33,991 nucleotides of DNA from Candidatus Zixiibacteriota bacterium (GTDB lineage: Bacteria > Zixibacteria > MSB-5A5 > GN15 > FEB-12): NCBI GenBank assembly GCA_020346225.1, contig CP070777.1, forward strand, positions 193,423-227,413, read 5' to 3'. Numbering within the stretch: position 1 is the stretch's first letter; each line of letters begins with the position of its first letter. Shown piece by piece: positions 24,093 through 32,821 of this stretch. A program made the translations under genes and the position numbers. Below the pieces are notes generated by a model. It saw nothing but the letters and a program-made list of their open reading frames with translations, was not told the origin of the DNA and did not search any database.

Positions 24093-25652
24093 ATGAGCAC
24101 GACCATAACACTCGACCCGATCACACGCATTGAGGGTCATCTCAAGGTGGAGATAGAGGTAGACGGCGGCGAGGTTACCGATGCCCGTTGCTCGGGCGAA
24201 ATGTTCCGGGGTCTGGAGAAGATTCTCATCGGTCGAAATCCGGTCGACGCCAACCAGATCACCCAGCGGATCTGCGGCGTCTGTCCAGCCGGCCACGCCC
24301 AGGCGTCCAGCCTCACGTTAGACAGCGCCTTTGGTGTTACGCCGCCGGAAAACGGCCGGCTGATACGAAACCTGGTGCTGGGTTCGAACTATCTGCAGTC
24401 GCATATTTTGCATTTTTACCATCTGGCCGCCCTGGACTTTGTTGACATAACGGCCATTCTCAATTACACCGGAAGCGATTCCGGCTTGAATCGGGTCAAA
24501 GATTGGGCCAAGTCCGAAGTGGACCTGGGGGTAAAGGGGTCGGTGGCGCCATTCTTGCCGCGGTACGAAGGTGACTATGCCACCGATGCGGAGTTCAACC
24601 TGGCGGCGATTTCCCATTACCTGAAGGCGCTGGAGATTCGAAGGAAAGCTCACGAGATGCTGGCCATATTCGGCGGGCGCATGCCGCACGCGGTGGCCAT
24701 CGTTCCCGGAGGGTGCTCGGAAAACGTTACGGTTAAGAAAATCCTCGCCTTTTCCTCCAGGCTCCGCGAGATCCAGGATTTTGTAGAGAATGTGTATATT
24801 CCCGATGTGCTCGCCGTTGCGGGCATGTACGCCTCGTACTTCGGCATAGGCAAGGGCTGCGGTAATCTGCTCGCCTACGGAGTGTTTGAAGAAAATGAAA
24901 GCGGCAGCACCAAGCTTCTGCCGCCGGGCACCTACATCAACGGAAAGGTTTCAGCCTTTTCCGAAGCCAAGATCGCGGAGCATGTAAAGCACTCCCGGTA
25001 TTCATCGACCAGCAAACTGCACCCCTCGAAGGGGGAGACGTCGCCCGACACGGCCAAGGGCAAAGCCTATTCGTGGCTGAAGGCGCCCCGCTACGACGGG
25101 CATGTCACGGAAGTCGGTTCACTGGCCCGGGTGGCGGTGGCTCATCTGACCGGCAGCAATACGGCGCTGTCGGAGATGGTGACAGGGACACTGGACAAGT
25201 TCAGTGCTCCGGTAACGGCTCTGTTCTCGGTGCTGGGCCGGCACGCAGCCAGAGCGCTGGAGAGCAAGCTTGTCGCCGACCGGTGTGCCGAGTGGGTCGG
25301 GCAGCTCAAGCCCGGCAAGCCGGTTCACACTGCCTATAAGGTGCCTAAAGAAAGCACCGGTGTTGGTCTGACCGAGGCCCCGCGCGGCGCGCTGGGGCAC
25401 TGGATCTCGATCAAGGGCAAGAGAATCGACCGGTATCAGTGTGTCGTGCCGACGACATGGAACGCCGGACCGCGTGACGATAAAGGCAACCCCGGACCCA
25501 TGGAGCAGGCTCTTATCGGGACGCCGATTGCCGACGCCGCCAATCCTATCGAGGCGGCCCGGGTGGTTCGCTCGTTCGATCCCTGTATCGCCTGCGCCGT
25601 GCATGTAATGACGCCGGACAGGAATCTGGTGTCGCAGTTTCGCGTCGTATAG
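24093..25652 (+). CDS. [NiFe] hydrogenase large (catalytic) subunit
   Basis: A 519-residue catalytic subunit, somewhat shorter than the ~550-600 of many group 1 enzymes. The Ni-Fe centre is held by RICGVCPAGH (C61, C64) near the N-terminus and DPCIACAVH (C498, C501, H504) at the C-terminus. Both Cys pairs are intact and no selenocysteine is needed. After His504 there are 15 residues that a maturation protease should remove; that protease is the next gene. The motif ITRIEGHLKVEIEVD at the start is standard. It oxidises or forms H2 and passes electrons to the small subunit. It has no signal peptide, so if exported it travels folded with the Tat-tagged small subunit. AAGGAG precedes ATG 24093. 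Confidence 0.96.
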   Translation: MSTTITLDPITRIEGHLKVEIEVDGGEVTDARCSGEMFRGLEKILIGRNPVDANQITQRICGVCPAGHAQASSLTLDSAFGVTPPENGRLIRNLVLGSNYLQSHILHFYHLAALDFVDITAILNYTGSDSGLNRVKDWAKSEVDLGVKGSVAPFLPRYEGDYATDAEFNLAAISHYLKALEIRRKAHEMLAIFGGRMPHAVAIVPGGCSENVTVKKILAFSSRLREIQDFVENVYIPDVLAVAGMYASYFGIGKGCGNLLAYGVFEENESGSTKLLPPGTYINGKVSAFSEAKIAEHVKHSRYSSTSKLHPSKGETSPDTAKGKAYSWLKAPRYDGHVTEVGSLARVAVAHLTGSNTALSEMVTGTLDKFSAPVTALFSVLGRHAARALESKLVADRCAEWVGQLKPGKPVHTAYKVPKESTGVGLTEAPRGALGHWISIKGKRIDRYQCVVPTTWNAGPRDDKGNPGPMEQALIGTPIADAANPIEAARVVRSFDPCIACAVHVMTPDRNLVSQFRVV

Positions 25653-25666
25653 GGGCCAAGCCGGCT

Positions 25667-26131
25667 GTGAAGAAAAAATCCAGAACCGTCATAATGGGCG
25701 CCGGTAACGTTCTCATGCGGGATGATGGTATCGGCGTCCATGTCGTTCGGGCCCTGTGCCACGAGGGACCTTTGCCCGAAGGTGTAGAAGTGCTCGATGC
25801 CGGGACGGCGGCAGCCGACTATCTGGCCGCCATGGGCGAAGTGAGTCGCCTGATTGTAGTCGATGCTCTCAGGGGAGGCGGCGAACCGGGGACTATCTAC
25901 CAGCTTTCGCCGCAGGAAATTCGTGAAAAGCCCTCGGCCCGGATGTCACTGCATCAGATGAGCCTGCTCGAGGCGCTCAGCCTCAGCCGGCTGACCGGCG
26001 GCGCTCCCGATGAGGTGATTATCATCGGTATCGAGCCAAAGACGATCACCGAGGGTGTGGCGCTATCGCCCGAGGTTGAAGAGAAGATACCGAAAGTCAT
26101 CAAAACGATTGTGGCCCTGGCCGGTGCCTGA
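25667..26131 (+). CDS. Hydrogenase maturation endopeptidase (HyaD/HybD/HycI family)
   Basis: A 154-residue nickel-sensing protease that trims the C-terminal tail of the large subunit after Ni insertion. The signature GAGNVLMRDDGIGVHVV (D19), VVDAL (D66) and SLHQMSL (H96) supplies the three nickel ligands known from HybD. The length is typical. It starts at GTG 25667, only 14 bases after the large-subunit stop and with a weak ribosome site, so it is probably translated through coupling. It ends the hydrogenase transcript. The HypABCDEF factors that build the Ni-Fe centre are not in this window and must be elsewhere. Confidence 0.92.
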   Translation: MKKKSRTVIMGAGNVLMRDDGIGVHVVRALCHEGPLPEGVEVLDAGTAAADYLAAMGEVSRLIVVDALRGGGEPGTIYQLSPQEIREKPSARMSLHQMSLLEALSLSRLTGGAPDEVIIIGIEPKTITEGVALSPEVEEKIPKVIKTIVALAGA

Positions 26132-26277
26132 GGCGGCCACCCGCGTTCGACAATCCATTCTGGCTGCCAGTCACCTTACTCTTCGTCGCATTATTAGCTG
26201 TTGCTCCCCGTCCCGATGCTTCTTATCTTGGGCCTGCAAGTTCACTTCCGCACATTATCTGGCTCAGGAGGATGTCT

Positions 26278-28386
26278 ATGCGTCAGCATTTGAGAACCCG
26301 GTGGTTTGCCGTCGCGGCGACCATTGCAATCCTGTTTATTCCCTTCGCGGTAGCGGCCGCGGAAAGTGTCCCGGCTCCGCCGGAGACCACCCCAAAACCG
26401 GTCGTCGATACGCTTCACGGTGTGGCCATCGAAGATCCCTATCGATGGCTCGAAGATCAGAACGGACCTGAAACACGCGCCTGGATCGAGGCTCAGAACA
26501 AGTATACGGAGTCGTTTTTCGCGCACTTCCCTAACAGTGAGGCCACCGAAAAGCGGCTGGAGGAACTACTGAGAATCGATGATATCTCCACCCCGCTTCA
26601 ATGCGGGGGCAGGTACTTTCTAATGAAACGTAATGCGGATCAGGAGCAGTACGTAATCTGCATGCGGGAAGGTCTTGACGGCCCCGATAAGGTGCTGGTG
26701 GACCCGGCCTCGATTTGTCCCGATCTCACCTGCAGCGTGGGTATGTACGATGTTACGGACGACGGCAAGTTGCTGGCCTACTCCGTCAGGCAGGGCGGCG
26801 AGGACCAGGTGGAGATCCATTTTTTGAATGTGGATTCCGGTGAGGAACTGGGCGATGTTCTGGTGCGCGGCCTTTATTTCGGTCTGTCAATCACCGCCGA
26901 CAAGAGCGGTATGTACTATGTCCTTACCGATTCCACCGGCGGCCGGTTATATCATCACCGTTTCGGCGATGATTTTGCCAATGATCCGATGCTGTTCGGT
27001 GAAGGTTACGGGCCCTCGGAGATCATCAGCGCCGGGCTTTCCGAGGATCGCCGTTATCTGCAGATCACGGTGTATTACGGTGCCGGGGCGAAAAAGTCCG
27101 ACGTGTTTGTGAAGAATGTCGCCGAGGACGGGCCAATCGAGCCGGTTATAACGGGGCTTAACGCGCTGTCCTGGGGGCAGATTTGCGGTGACGAGATGTA
27201 TGTCATGACCAACCACGAGGCGCCCAACTGGCGGATTCTGGTCTATGACCTGGCCTCGGCCAGCCTGGAAAACTCGCGTGAAATCATCCCGACCAGCGAT
27301 AAGGTGGTCATGGAGTTTTTCAGTACGGTCGGCGGCAGGCTTTATGTCAACTGTCTCGAAGATGTCACCTCTCACGTGAAGATATTCGAGCCCGACGGCA
27401 CTTATATCGGCGAGCTTGATCTGCCGTCGCTCGGTTCGGTAAGCTATGTCTCGGGCCGATGGGACGGCAAGGAAGCTTTCTACGGCTTCTCTTCCTTCCA
27501 TGTGCCACCGACCGTTTACCGACATGATCTGGAGTCCGACACCAGGGAGGTCTTCGAGAAGCCGAGCATTCCCATTGACGCCGATAACCTGACGCTCAAG
27601 CAGGTGTGGTACGAATCAAAGGATGGGACCAAAGTTCCGATGTTCGTTCTTCACCGTAAGGACCTGGTTCTGGACGGAAGCAATCATACTTACCTGACCG
27701 GTTACGGCGGGTTCAACAGCGCTTATACCCCTTATTTCAGTCAGATATTGGCTTTCTGGGCGGAGACCGGGGGTGTTGTGGCCGTGCCGAACCTTCGCGG
27801 AGGTGGTGAGTTCGGCGAAGCCTGGCACGAGGCGGGCATGCTGGAAAACAAACAGAATGTCTTCGATGATTTCGTCGCCGCCGCAGAATGGCTCATCGAA
27901 AACAGGTATACCTCGCCGGCCAAACTGGCGATACGCGGCGGCAGCAACGGCGGACTACTGGTGGGCGCCGTTATGAACCAGCGACCGGAGCTGTTCGGGG
28001 CGGTTATCTGTACCTATCCGCTTCTGGACATGCTGCGCTATCACGATCTGCTCATGGGCCCCTACTGGATCGGCGAGTACGGCAGCGCCGATGATCCTGA
28101 GCAGTTTGAATATATATACAAGTACTCGCCTTATCACAATGTGAATAAGACAGCCGATTACCCGGCCGTGATGTTCGTTACAGGTGACTCCGATACGCGG
28201 GTCGATCCCATGCACGCGCGGAAGATGACCGCCCTGCTGCAGACCGCGGTCGGTACGGATAGTCCCGTGCTTCTTTACTACGACACCAAGGCGGGACATT
28301 CGGGCGGCACGCCGATGACCAAGCGCATCAAGGATAACGCTGTCCAGCTCGGCTTTTTGTTCTGGCAACTGGGCGTGAGCCCGTAG
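26278..28386 (+). CDS. Exported prolyl oligopeptidase (S9A family)
   Basis: A 702-residue serine peptidase cutting after proline in short peptides. A signal peptide (basic MRQHLRTR, then AVAATIAILFIPFAVAA) precedes the family start RYPxx-like DPYRWLED. The middle ~400 residues form the beta-propeller that admits only oligopeptides. The C-terminal alpha/beta-hydrolase domain holds Ser556 (GGSNGG), Asp639 (GDSDTRVDP) and His674 (AGHSGG), so the triad is complete. AGGAGG (26266-26271) is spaced for ATG 26278; ATG 26272 sits too close. It converges with the hydroxyproline genes across a shared terminator, and an exported proline-specific peptidase fits digestion of collagen-like peptides. The exact location (periplasm or outside) is not determined. 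Confidence 0.93.
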   Translation: MRQHLRTRWFAVAATIAILFIPFAVAAAESVPAPPETTPKPVVDTLHGVAIEDPYRWLEDQNGPETRAWIEAQNKYTESFFAHFPNSEATEKRLEELLRIDDISTPLQCGGRYFLMKRNADQEQYVICMREGLDGPDKVLVDPASICPDLTCSVGMYDVTDDGKLLAYSVRQGGEDQVEIHFLNVDSGEELGDVLVRGLYFGLSITADKSGMYYVLTDSTGGRLYHHRFGDDFANDPMLFGEGYGPSEIISAGLSEDRRYLQITVYYGAGAKKSDVFVKNVAEDGPIEPVITGLNALSWGQICGDEMYVMTNHEAPNWRILVYDLASASLENSREIIPTSDKVVMEFFSTVGGRLYVNCLEDVTSHVKIFEPDGTYIGELDLPSLGSVSYVSGRWDGKEAFYGFSSFHVPPTVYRHDLESDTREVFEKPSIPIDADNLTLKQVWYESKDGTKVPMFVLHRKDLVLDGSNHTYLTGYGGFNSAYTPYFSQILAFWAETGGVVAVPNLRGGGEFGEAWHEAGMLENKQNVFDDFVAAAEWLIENRYTSPAKLAIRGGSNGGLLVGAVMNQRPELFGAVICTYPLLDMLRYHDLLMGPYWIGEYGSADDPEQFEYIYKYSPYHNVNKTADYPAVMFVTGDSDTRVDPMHARKMTALLQTAVGTDSPVLLYYDTKAGHSGGTPMTKRIKDNAVQLGFLFWQLGVSP

Positions 28387-28419
28387 CTGATAGTGAGATC
28401 TGCAAACGTGCGAAAACAT

Positions 28420-28449
28420 AAAGGGCTGCCAGTGCAGCCCTTTCGTTTG
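28420..28449. terminator. bidirectional terminator between convergent genes
   Basis: Perfect 10-bp stem AAAGGGCTGC (28420-28429) / GCAGCCCTTT (28434-28443), loop CAGT, with T-rich stretches on both strands. It serves the peptidase gene and the minus-strand hydroxyproline operon. Confidence 0.9.
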
Positions 28450-28466
28450 TAACTTTTCAAGCGCAT

Positions 28467-29522
28467 CTATCTCAGGATGAAACCGTCTTTGAAAGGATCA
28501 TCCGGATCCAGCACGAATTGGTGGCGGCCGGTGATGAAGGCGCGGCCCTCAACCTCGGGCACGACGGCCGCGTGCGGGCCAAAGGTGGTTTTTTCAACGA
28601 CGCGGCCGGTGAAGGTGCTGCCGATGATGCTCTCGATAACGATGGCCTGGCCGACGGTTATCTCGCGGCGGGCATAATGGATGGCCAGGCGGGCGCTCAC
28701 GCCGGTCCCGGTGGGACTGCGGTCAACCTCGCCCTCGGCGAAGATGCATACGTTGCGGCTGTGATTTTCCCCGGAAACGGGCGGCCCGACGAATATGGTT
28801 CCGTACAGGAAATTCAAGTCCGGTTCAAAGGGGTGCTCGATATTGCGGCCCTTCATCACGGCGCGTTTTATCTGCATGCCTTTTTCGATCAGCGGTCGGA
28901 AGTTGTCGGGAGTCAGTTTCAGGCCGACCTGTCCGGCGTCGACAAAGGCATAGTATGCTCCGCCGAAAGCGAGGTCGTAACGAATCGTGCCGAGTTCGGG
29001 CACATGAACTTCGGCGTCGAGAGCGGCGGCGTAGGACGCCACGTTGTGGAAGCGGACGCTGGTGACTTTGCCATCGGTTATCCTGGCGTGTGATGTTACC
29101 GGCCCGGCCGGGGTGTCGATTCTAACGGTGGTTTCCGGTTCGGTTATGGGAAGCAGGCCGATTTCCAGAACTACCCTGGTGACGGCGATGATGCCGTGTC
29201 CGCACATGGTGCTGAAGCCTTCGTTGTGCAGAAACAGCACGCCGAAGTCGGCTCCGGCGGTGACGGGCGGGACGAGGATGCACCCGTACATGTCGGCGTG
29301 GCCGCGCGGCTCCCACATGAGGGCGGTGCGCAGGTGATCTAGGTGCTCCTGCGCGTAGCGGCGGCGCTGGAGAATTGTGTCTCCGGGAATTTCGGGCAGG
29401 CCGCCCAGTATGACGCGAAGCGGTTCACCCTCGGTATGGGCGTCGATCGTAACGATTCTCGTTTTTTCTCCGTCGGGGGCACGGCCGAAAAGGTCTGACA
29501 GTTTCTTCGAAAAGGATTCCAT
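28467..29522 (-). CDS. Proline racemase-family enzyme with Cys/Thr site: trans-3-hydroxy-L-proline dehydratase-like
   Basis: A 351-residue member of the proline racemase superfamily. The first catalytic position is Cys107 in STMCGHGII. The second, Cys in racemases and 4-hydroxyproline epimerases (DRSPCGTG), is Thr271 here (DRSPTGTG). In known enzymes, including human L3HYPDH, the Cys/Thr pair marks trans-3-hydroxy-L-proline dehydratases, which make pyrroline-2-carboxylate. It starts at ATG 29522, 43 bases after the glycyl radical enzyme on the same strand, so it is probably the last gene of that operon. The pairing with a 4-hydroxyproline dehydratase supports a hydroxyproline substrate, both isomers being present in collagen. 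A pyrroline-carboxylate reductase is not in the window. Confidence 0.88.
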   Translation of the reverse strand: MESFSKKLSDLFGRAPDGEKTRIVTIDAHTEGEPLRVILGGLPEIPGDTILQRRRYAQEHLDHLRTALMWEPRGHADMYGCILVPPVTAGADFGVLFLHNEGFSTMCGHGIIAVTRVVLEIGLLPITEPETTVRIDTPAGPVTSHARITDGKVTSVRFHNVASYAAALDAEVHVPELGTIRYDLAFGGAYYAFVDAGQVGLKLTPDNFRPLIEKGMQIKRAVMKGRNIEHPFEPDLNFLYGTIFVGPPVSGENHSRNVCIFAEGEVDRSPTGTGVSARLAIHYARREITVGQAIVIESIIGSTFTGRVVEKTTFGPHAAVVPEVEGRAFITGRHQFVLDPDDPFKDGFILR

Positions 29523-29565
29523 ATGTGCTACCCAATCCCCTCGGCCCCGGGCGGTGACGGCACGG

Positions 29566-31929
29566 CTAGGCCAGGCCGTGTTCGGTGCGCCTGATTATCT
29601 CGTTTTGAAGGCTTTCGCCGAGATCGACAAAGTAGTCACTGTAGCCCGCCACCCGGACAATCAGGTCGCGGTACTGCTCCGGATTCTCCTGGGCTCTGCG
29701 GAGGGTGTCGGCGGTGACGACATTGAACTGGATGTGATGGCCGTCCATGGTAAAATAGGCCCTGACCAGGTGACGCAGTTTTTCGAGGCCGTCCTCGGAC
29801 TGAAGCACCTGCGGGGTGAATTTTTGGTTGAGAAGGGTGCCGCCGGTACGGACGTGGTCGATTTTGGCGGCCGATTTCAGAACGGCCGTGGGGCCTTTGC
29901 GGTCGGCCCCCTGGACCGGCGAGATGCCTTCCGACAGCGGCAAACGGCTCGTGCGGCCGTAGGGCAGGGCGCCGATAACGCTGCCGAAGTAAACGTGGCA
30001 GGTCGTCGGCAGAAGATTGATACGGAAATGACCGCCCCTGGTGTTGGGCCGGCCCTCCACCGACTCGAAGAAAGCTTCGAACACGTCGCGCATGATACCG
30101 TCAGCGTAATCGTCGTCGTTGCCGTAGCGCGGCGTTTCTTCCACGAGGCGCGTACGCAGATCGTCAAAACCCTCGAAATCGGCTTTCATGGCATCGAGAA
30201 GTTCAGTCATGGTAACACGCCTGTTGTCGAACACGTGATACCTGATAGCCGCCAGCGAGTCGGTAATACTGCCGAGCCCGACACCCTGGACATATGACGT
30301 GTTGTACCTGGCGCCGCCGTTATTGTAATCTTTGCCCGTCCTGATGCAGTCGTCGATAAGAATCGACATGAACGGCGCCGGCAGGTGCTCGGCCCACAGC
30401 CGTTCGATGACGATGTTGCCTTTAATTTTTATATCGATGAAGTGCTGAAGCTGTTTCTTGAAGGCCTCGAACAACTCCTCGAAGCTGCTGAATTTGTCGG
30501 CCTGGCCGGTGGCCAGGCCGATCTTCTTGCCGGTGCGCGGGTCGAGGCCGTTGTTGAGAGTGATTTCCAGCACCTTGGTCAGGTTGAAATAACCGGTGAG
30601 AATGTAGCTTTCCTTGCCGAAGGCTCCCGTTTCCACGCAGCCGCTGCAGCCGCCGTTGCGGGCATCCTGCACCGATTTGCCCTGGCGCAGCATTTCCTGA
30701 ACGAGCGCATCGGTATTGAACAGGGAGGGCTGTCCGTAGCCGGTTCTTATGATCTGCAGGGCGCGGTCCAGAAGGCGATTGGGGCTCTTCTTGCTTACCT
30801 GAACCATGGAGCTGGGCTGCACCAGGCGCATCTCTTCGATAACGTCGAGGAGGATGTAACTCATTTCGTTGGCGGCGTCCCGGCCGTTTTCATCGACGCC
30901 GCCGATGTTTATCAGGCAGAAATCGGTATAGGTATTGCTTTCTTCGGCGGTCACCTTAACCTTGGGCGGGGCCGGCTGATTGTTGAATTTGACCCAGAAG
31001 GCCTGCAGCAGTTCGCGGGCTCTTTCTTCGGTCAGCTTACCGGTTCGGATATCTTTCGTATAGAACGGCAGCAGGTGCCGGTCGAGTCTTCCGGGATTGA
31101 ACGAGTCCCAGGTGTTGAGTTCGGTGATGACGCCCAGGTGCACGAACCAGTAATACTGCAGAGCCTCCCAGAAGCTCGTCGGGGCGTGAGCCGGCACCCG
31201 GCGGCAGATTTCGGCCATCGACTCGAGCTCCGCTTTCCTGGCGGGGTCGCTCTCGGCGGCGGCCAGCTCCGTCAGTTTCTCGGCGTGACGCGCGGCGTAG
31301 AGCATTATGGCGTCGGCCGCAATAGACATGGCCTGCAGCTCTTCGCGCTTTTCGGACGCCTGCGGGTCGGTGTCGAAGTCGAGATTCTCCAGGCTGGCCC
31401 GGATATCCTTTTTGAAATCGATAAACCCCTTGCGGTAAATCTTATCGTCGAGGACGGTATGGCCGGGGGCACGCTGCTCCATGAATTCCGTGAACAGACC
31501 GGCCTCGTAAGCCTCGACCCACTCCGGGTCGACCTGGCTGAAGATCCGATCCCTGATGGAGTGTCCCGACCACTGGGGCATGATAGTCTCTTTCTGTTCC
31601 CTGCGGGCTTCGTCGGAGACGTCGAACGAGACTTTTTCCCGGGAGTTAAGGATATCAAAGTCCTGGAGAGTGTGGGTGCAGATTTCGGGATAGGTGGGTG
31701 TGGCCTTGGGGGCGGGACCCCGCTCGCCGACAATCAACTCGCCCCGGTTGATACAAAGCTCTTTGTTCTCCAGCAGGTACTTGAACGCCAGAGCCCGTGC
31801 CACCGGCACGGAAACGTGTTCGGCCTGCCCGGACCCGTAGAATTCCGTAAGCAGCCGGGCCCTTTCCATCGATATGCACGGCCGGGCCGACAGGCTTTGC
31901 TCACGAAGGGCTTTTATGCGCTCGTTCAC
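29566..31929 (-). CDS. hypD: Glycyl radical enzyme, trans-4-hydroxy-L-proline dehydratase type
   Basis: A 787-residue glycyl radical enzyme, nearly the same length as the Clostridioides difficile hydroxyproline dehydratase. The active-site loop GGCSGCVETGAFGKE places the thiyl Cys at 431 and the general base Glu at 433, and the radical loop RVAGYSDYFVDLG places the glycyl radical at Gly762. The GCSGCVE..GAFGKE sequence is what I know from hydroxyproline dehydratase rather than pyruvate formate-lyase or diol dehydratases. It should dehydrate trans-4-hydroxy-L-proline to pyrroline-5-carboxylate in the cytoplasm and is destroyed by oxygen. GTG 31929 has GGAGGA upstream and lies 6 bases after the activase stop. 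The symbol hypD here is unrelated to hydrogenase maturation HypD. Confidence 0.9.
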   Translation of the reverse strand: MNERIKALREQSLSARPCISMERARLLTEFYGSGQAEHVSVPVARALAFKYLLENKELCINRGELIVGERGPAPKATPTYPEICTHTLQDFDILNSREKVSFDVSDEARREQKETIMPQWSGHSIRDRIFSQVDPEWVEAYEAGLFTEFMEQRAPGHTVLDDKIYRKGFIDFKKDIRASLENLDFDTDPQASEKREELQAMSIAADAIMLYAARHAEKLTELAAAESDPARKAELESMAEICRRVPAHAPTSFWEALQYYWFVHLGVITELNTWDSFNPGRLDRHLLPFYTKDIRTGKLTEERARELLQAFWVKFNNQPAPPKVKVTAEESNTYTDFCLINIGGVDENGRDAANEMSYILLDVIEEMRLVQPSSMVQVSKKSPNRLLDRALQIIRTGYGQPSLFNTDALVQEMLRQGKSVQDARNGGCSGCVETGAFGKESYILTGYFNLTKVLEITLNNGLDPRTGKKIGLATGQADKFSSFEELFEAFKKQLQHFIDIKIKGNIVIERLWAEHLPAPFMSILIDDCIRTGKDYNNGGARYNTSYVQGVGLGSITDSLAAIRYHVFDNRRVTMTELLDAMKADFEGFDDLRTRLVEETPRYGNDDDYADGIMRDVFEAFFESVEGRPNTRGGHFRINLLPTTCHVYFGSVIGALPYGRTSRLPLSEGISPVQGADRKGPTAVLKSAAKIDHVRTGGTLLNQKFTPQVLQSEDGLEKLRHLVRAYFTMDGHHIQFNVVTADTLRRAQENPEQYRDLIVRVAGYSDYFVDLGESLQNEIIRRTEHGLA

Positions 31930-31935
31930 CGGGAG

Positions 31936-32706
31936 TCATCCTCCGATTTTGACATCGAAACCGTGAGACTTAAATCGCTCCGCCGCCGCTTCTATCTCGG
32001 TTTCGGACTGGTTGCGAACCCGTTCGAGCCGCACGGGGAGCTTATATCTTTTACGTTTATCCTCCCCGAATCGGTTGTAGGGCAGAAGGCTCACCCGTCG
32101 GACGGCCGGCAGGTCATCCAGAAATGACAGGATGGATTCGAGGTTGTCCTCGGTGTCGGTGATACCCGGTATCAGGGGGATACGTAGTTGTATTCTGCGC
32201 CCGCTGCGGGCCAGCAGCTTGAGGTTTTCCAGAACGGGGCCGTTGGAAACGCCGGTATACGTTCGGTGCCGCTCGTCATCCATAATTTTCAGGTCGTAGA
32301 GGAACAGGTCGACCAGGTCGGCAACTTTGTCGAAATCGCCCGGCGGCGCGTAACCGCAGGTATCGACCGCGGTGGCAATCTGTCGCCGCCGACATTCCTT
32401 AAGCAGGGCCACAAGAAACTCCGGCTGGGCCATTGGCTCGCCGCCGGAAAAAGTAGCGCCGCCCCCGGATTGATCGTAGAATACCCGGTCTTTCTCAATT
32501 TCTTCCATGACATGGGCCACTGTTACCCGGCGGGTTTTGGCGGTCGGATCGGTTGGCGCCTCGCCTCGACCTTCGGGATTGTGGCACCACCAGCAGTCCA
32601 TGGGGCAGCCGGTCAGAAAGACGGTGGTGCGGATTCCCGGGCCGTCATGGATAGCGAACTTCTTGATATCGAAAATAGCGCCTGTTTTGTCCTGCTGAGC
32701 GACCAT
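31936..32706 (-). CDS. Glycyl radical enzyme activase (radical SAM), short form
   Basis: A 256-residue radical SAM protein that installs the glycyl radical on the enzyme encoded next. The start AIFDIKKFAIHDGPGIRTTV and the cluster motif GCPMDCWWCHNPEG (Cx3Cx2C) are those of glycyl radical enzyme activases. SGGEP and later LRIPLIPGIT complete the SAM-binding barrel. The Cys-rich ferredoxin-like insert that many such activases carry after the radical SAM motif is missing; that stretch (EGRGEAPTDPTAKTRR) has no Cys. The open frame extends to 32970, but ATG 32706 matches the family start. It lies 6 bases upstream of the dehydratase gene, so the two are co-translated. Confidence 0.92.
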   Translation of the reverse strand: MVAQQDKTGAIFDIKKFAIHDGPGIRTTVFLTGCPMDCWWCHNPEGRGEAPTDPTAKTRRVTVAHVMEEIEKDRVFYDQSGGGATFSGGEPMAQPEFLVALLKECRRRQIATAVDTCGYAPPGDFDKVADLVDLFLYDLKIMDDERHRTYTGVSNGPVLENLKLLARSGRRIQLRIPLIPGITDTEDNLESILSFLDDLPAVRRVSLLPYNRFGEDKRKRYKLPVRLERVRNQSETEIEAAAERFKSHGFDVKIGG

Positions 32707-32821
32707 ATGAAGGCCCGCCCCATATGTCTGTTCATGTTGTTCCCGGTATGAATATAGCACATTCGGCCGGCGGCTGCCAGCGAACTTGTGGCGGGCGGCA
32801 TTACGGCGTCGGTCGCAGAGA

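Noticed and set aside
29566-31929. Pyruvate formate-lyase or glycerol/propanediol dehydratase
   Set aside because: The GCSGCVETGAFGKE loop fits hydroxyproline dehydratase; pyruvate formate-lyase has adjacent Cys-Cys and diol dehydratases differ around the Cys-x-Glu.
30385-32127. 580-codon open frame on the plus strand opposite the glycyl radical enzyme and its activase
   Set aside because: It lies wholly antisense to two enzymes with complete active-site motifs. It has no recognisable domain or ribosome site, and such frames arise from GC-rich codon usage.
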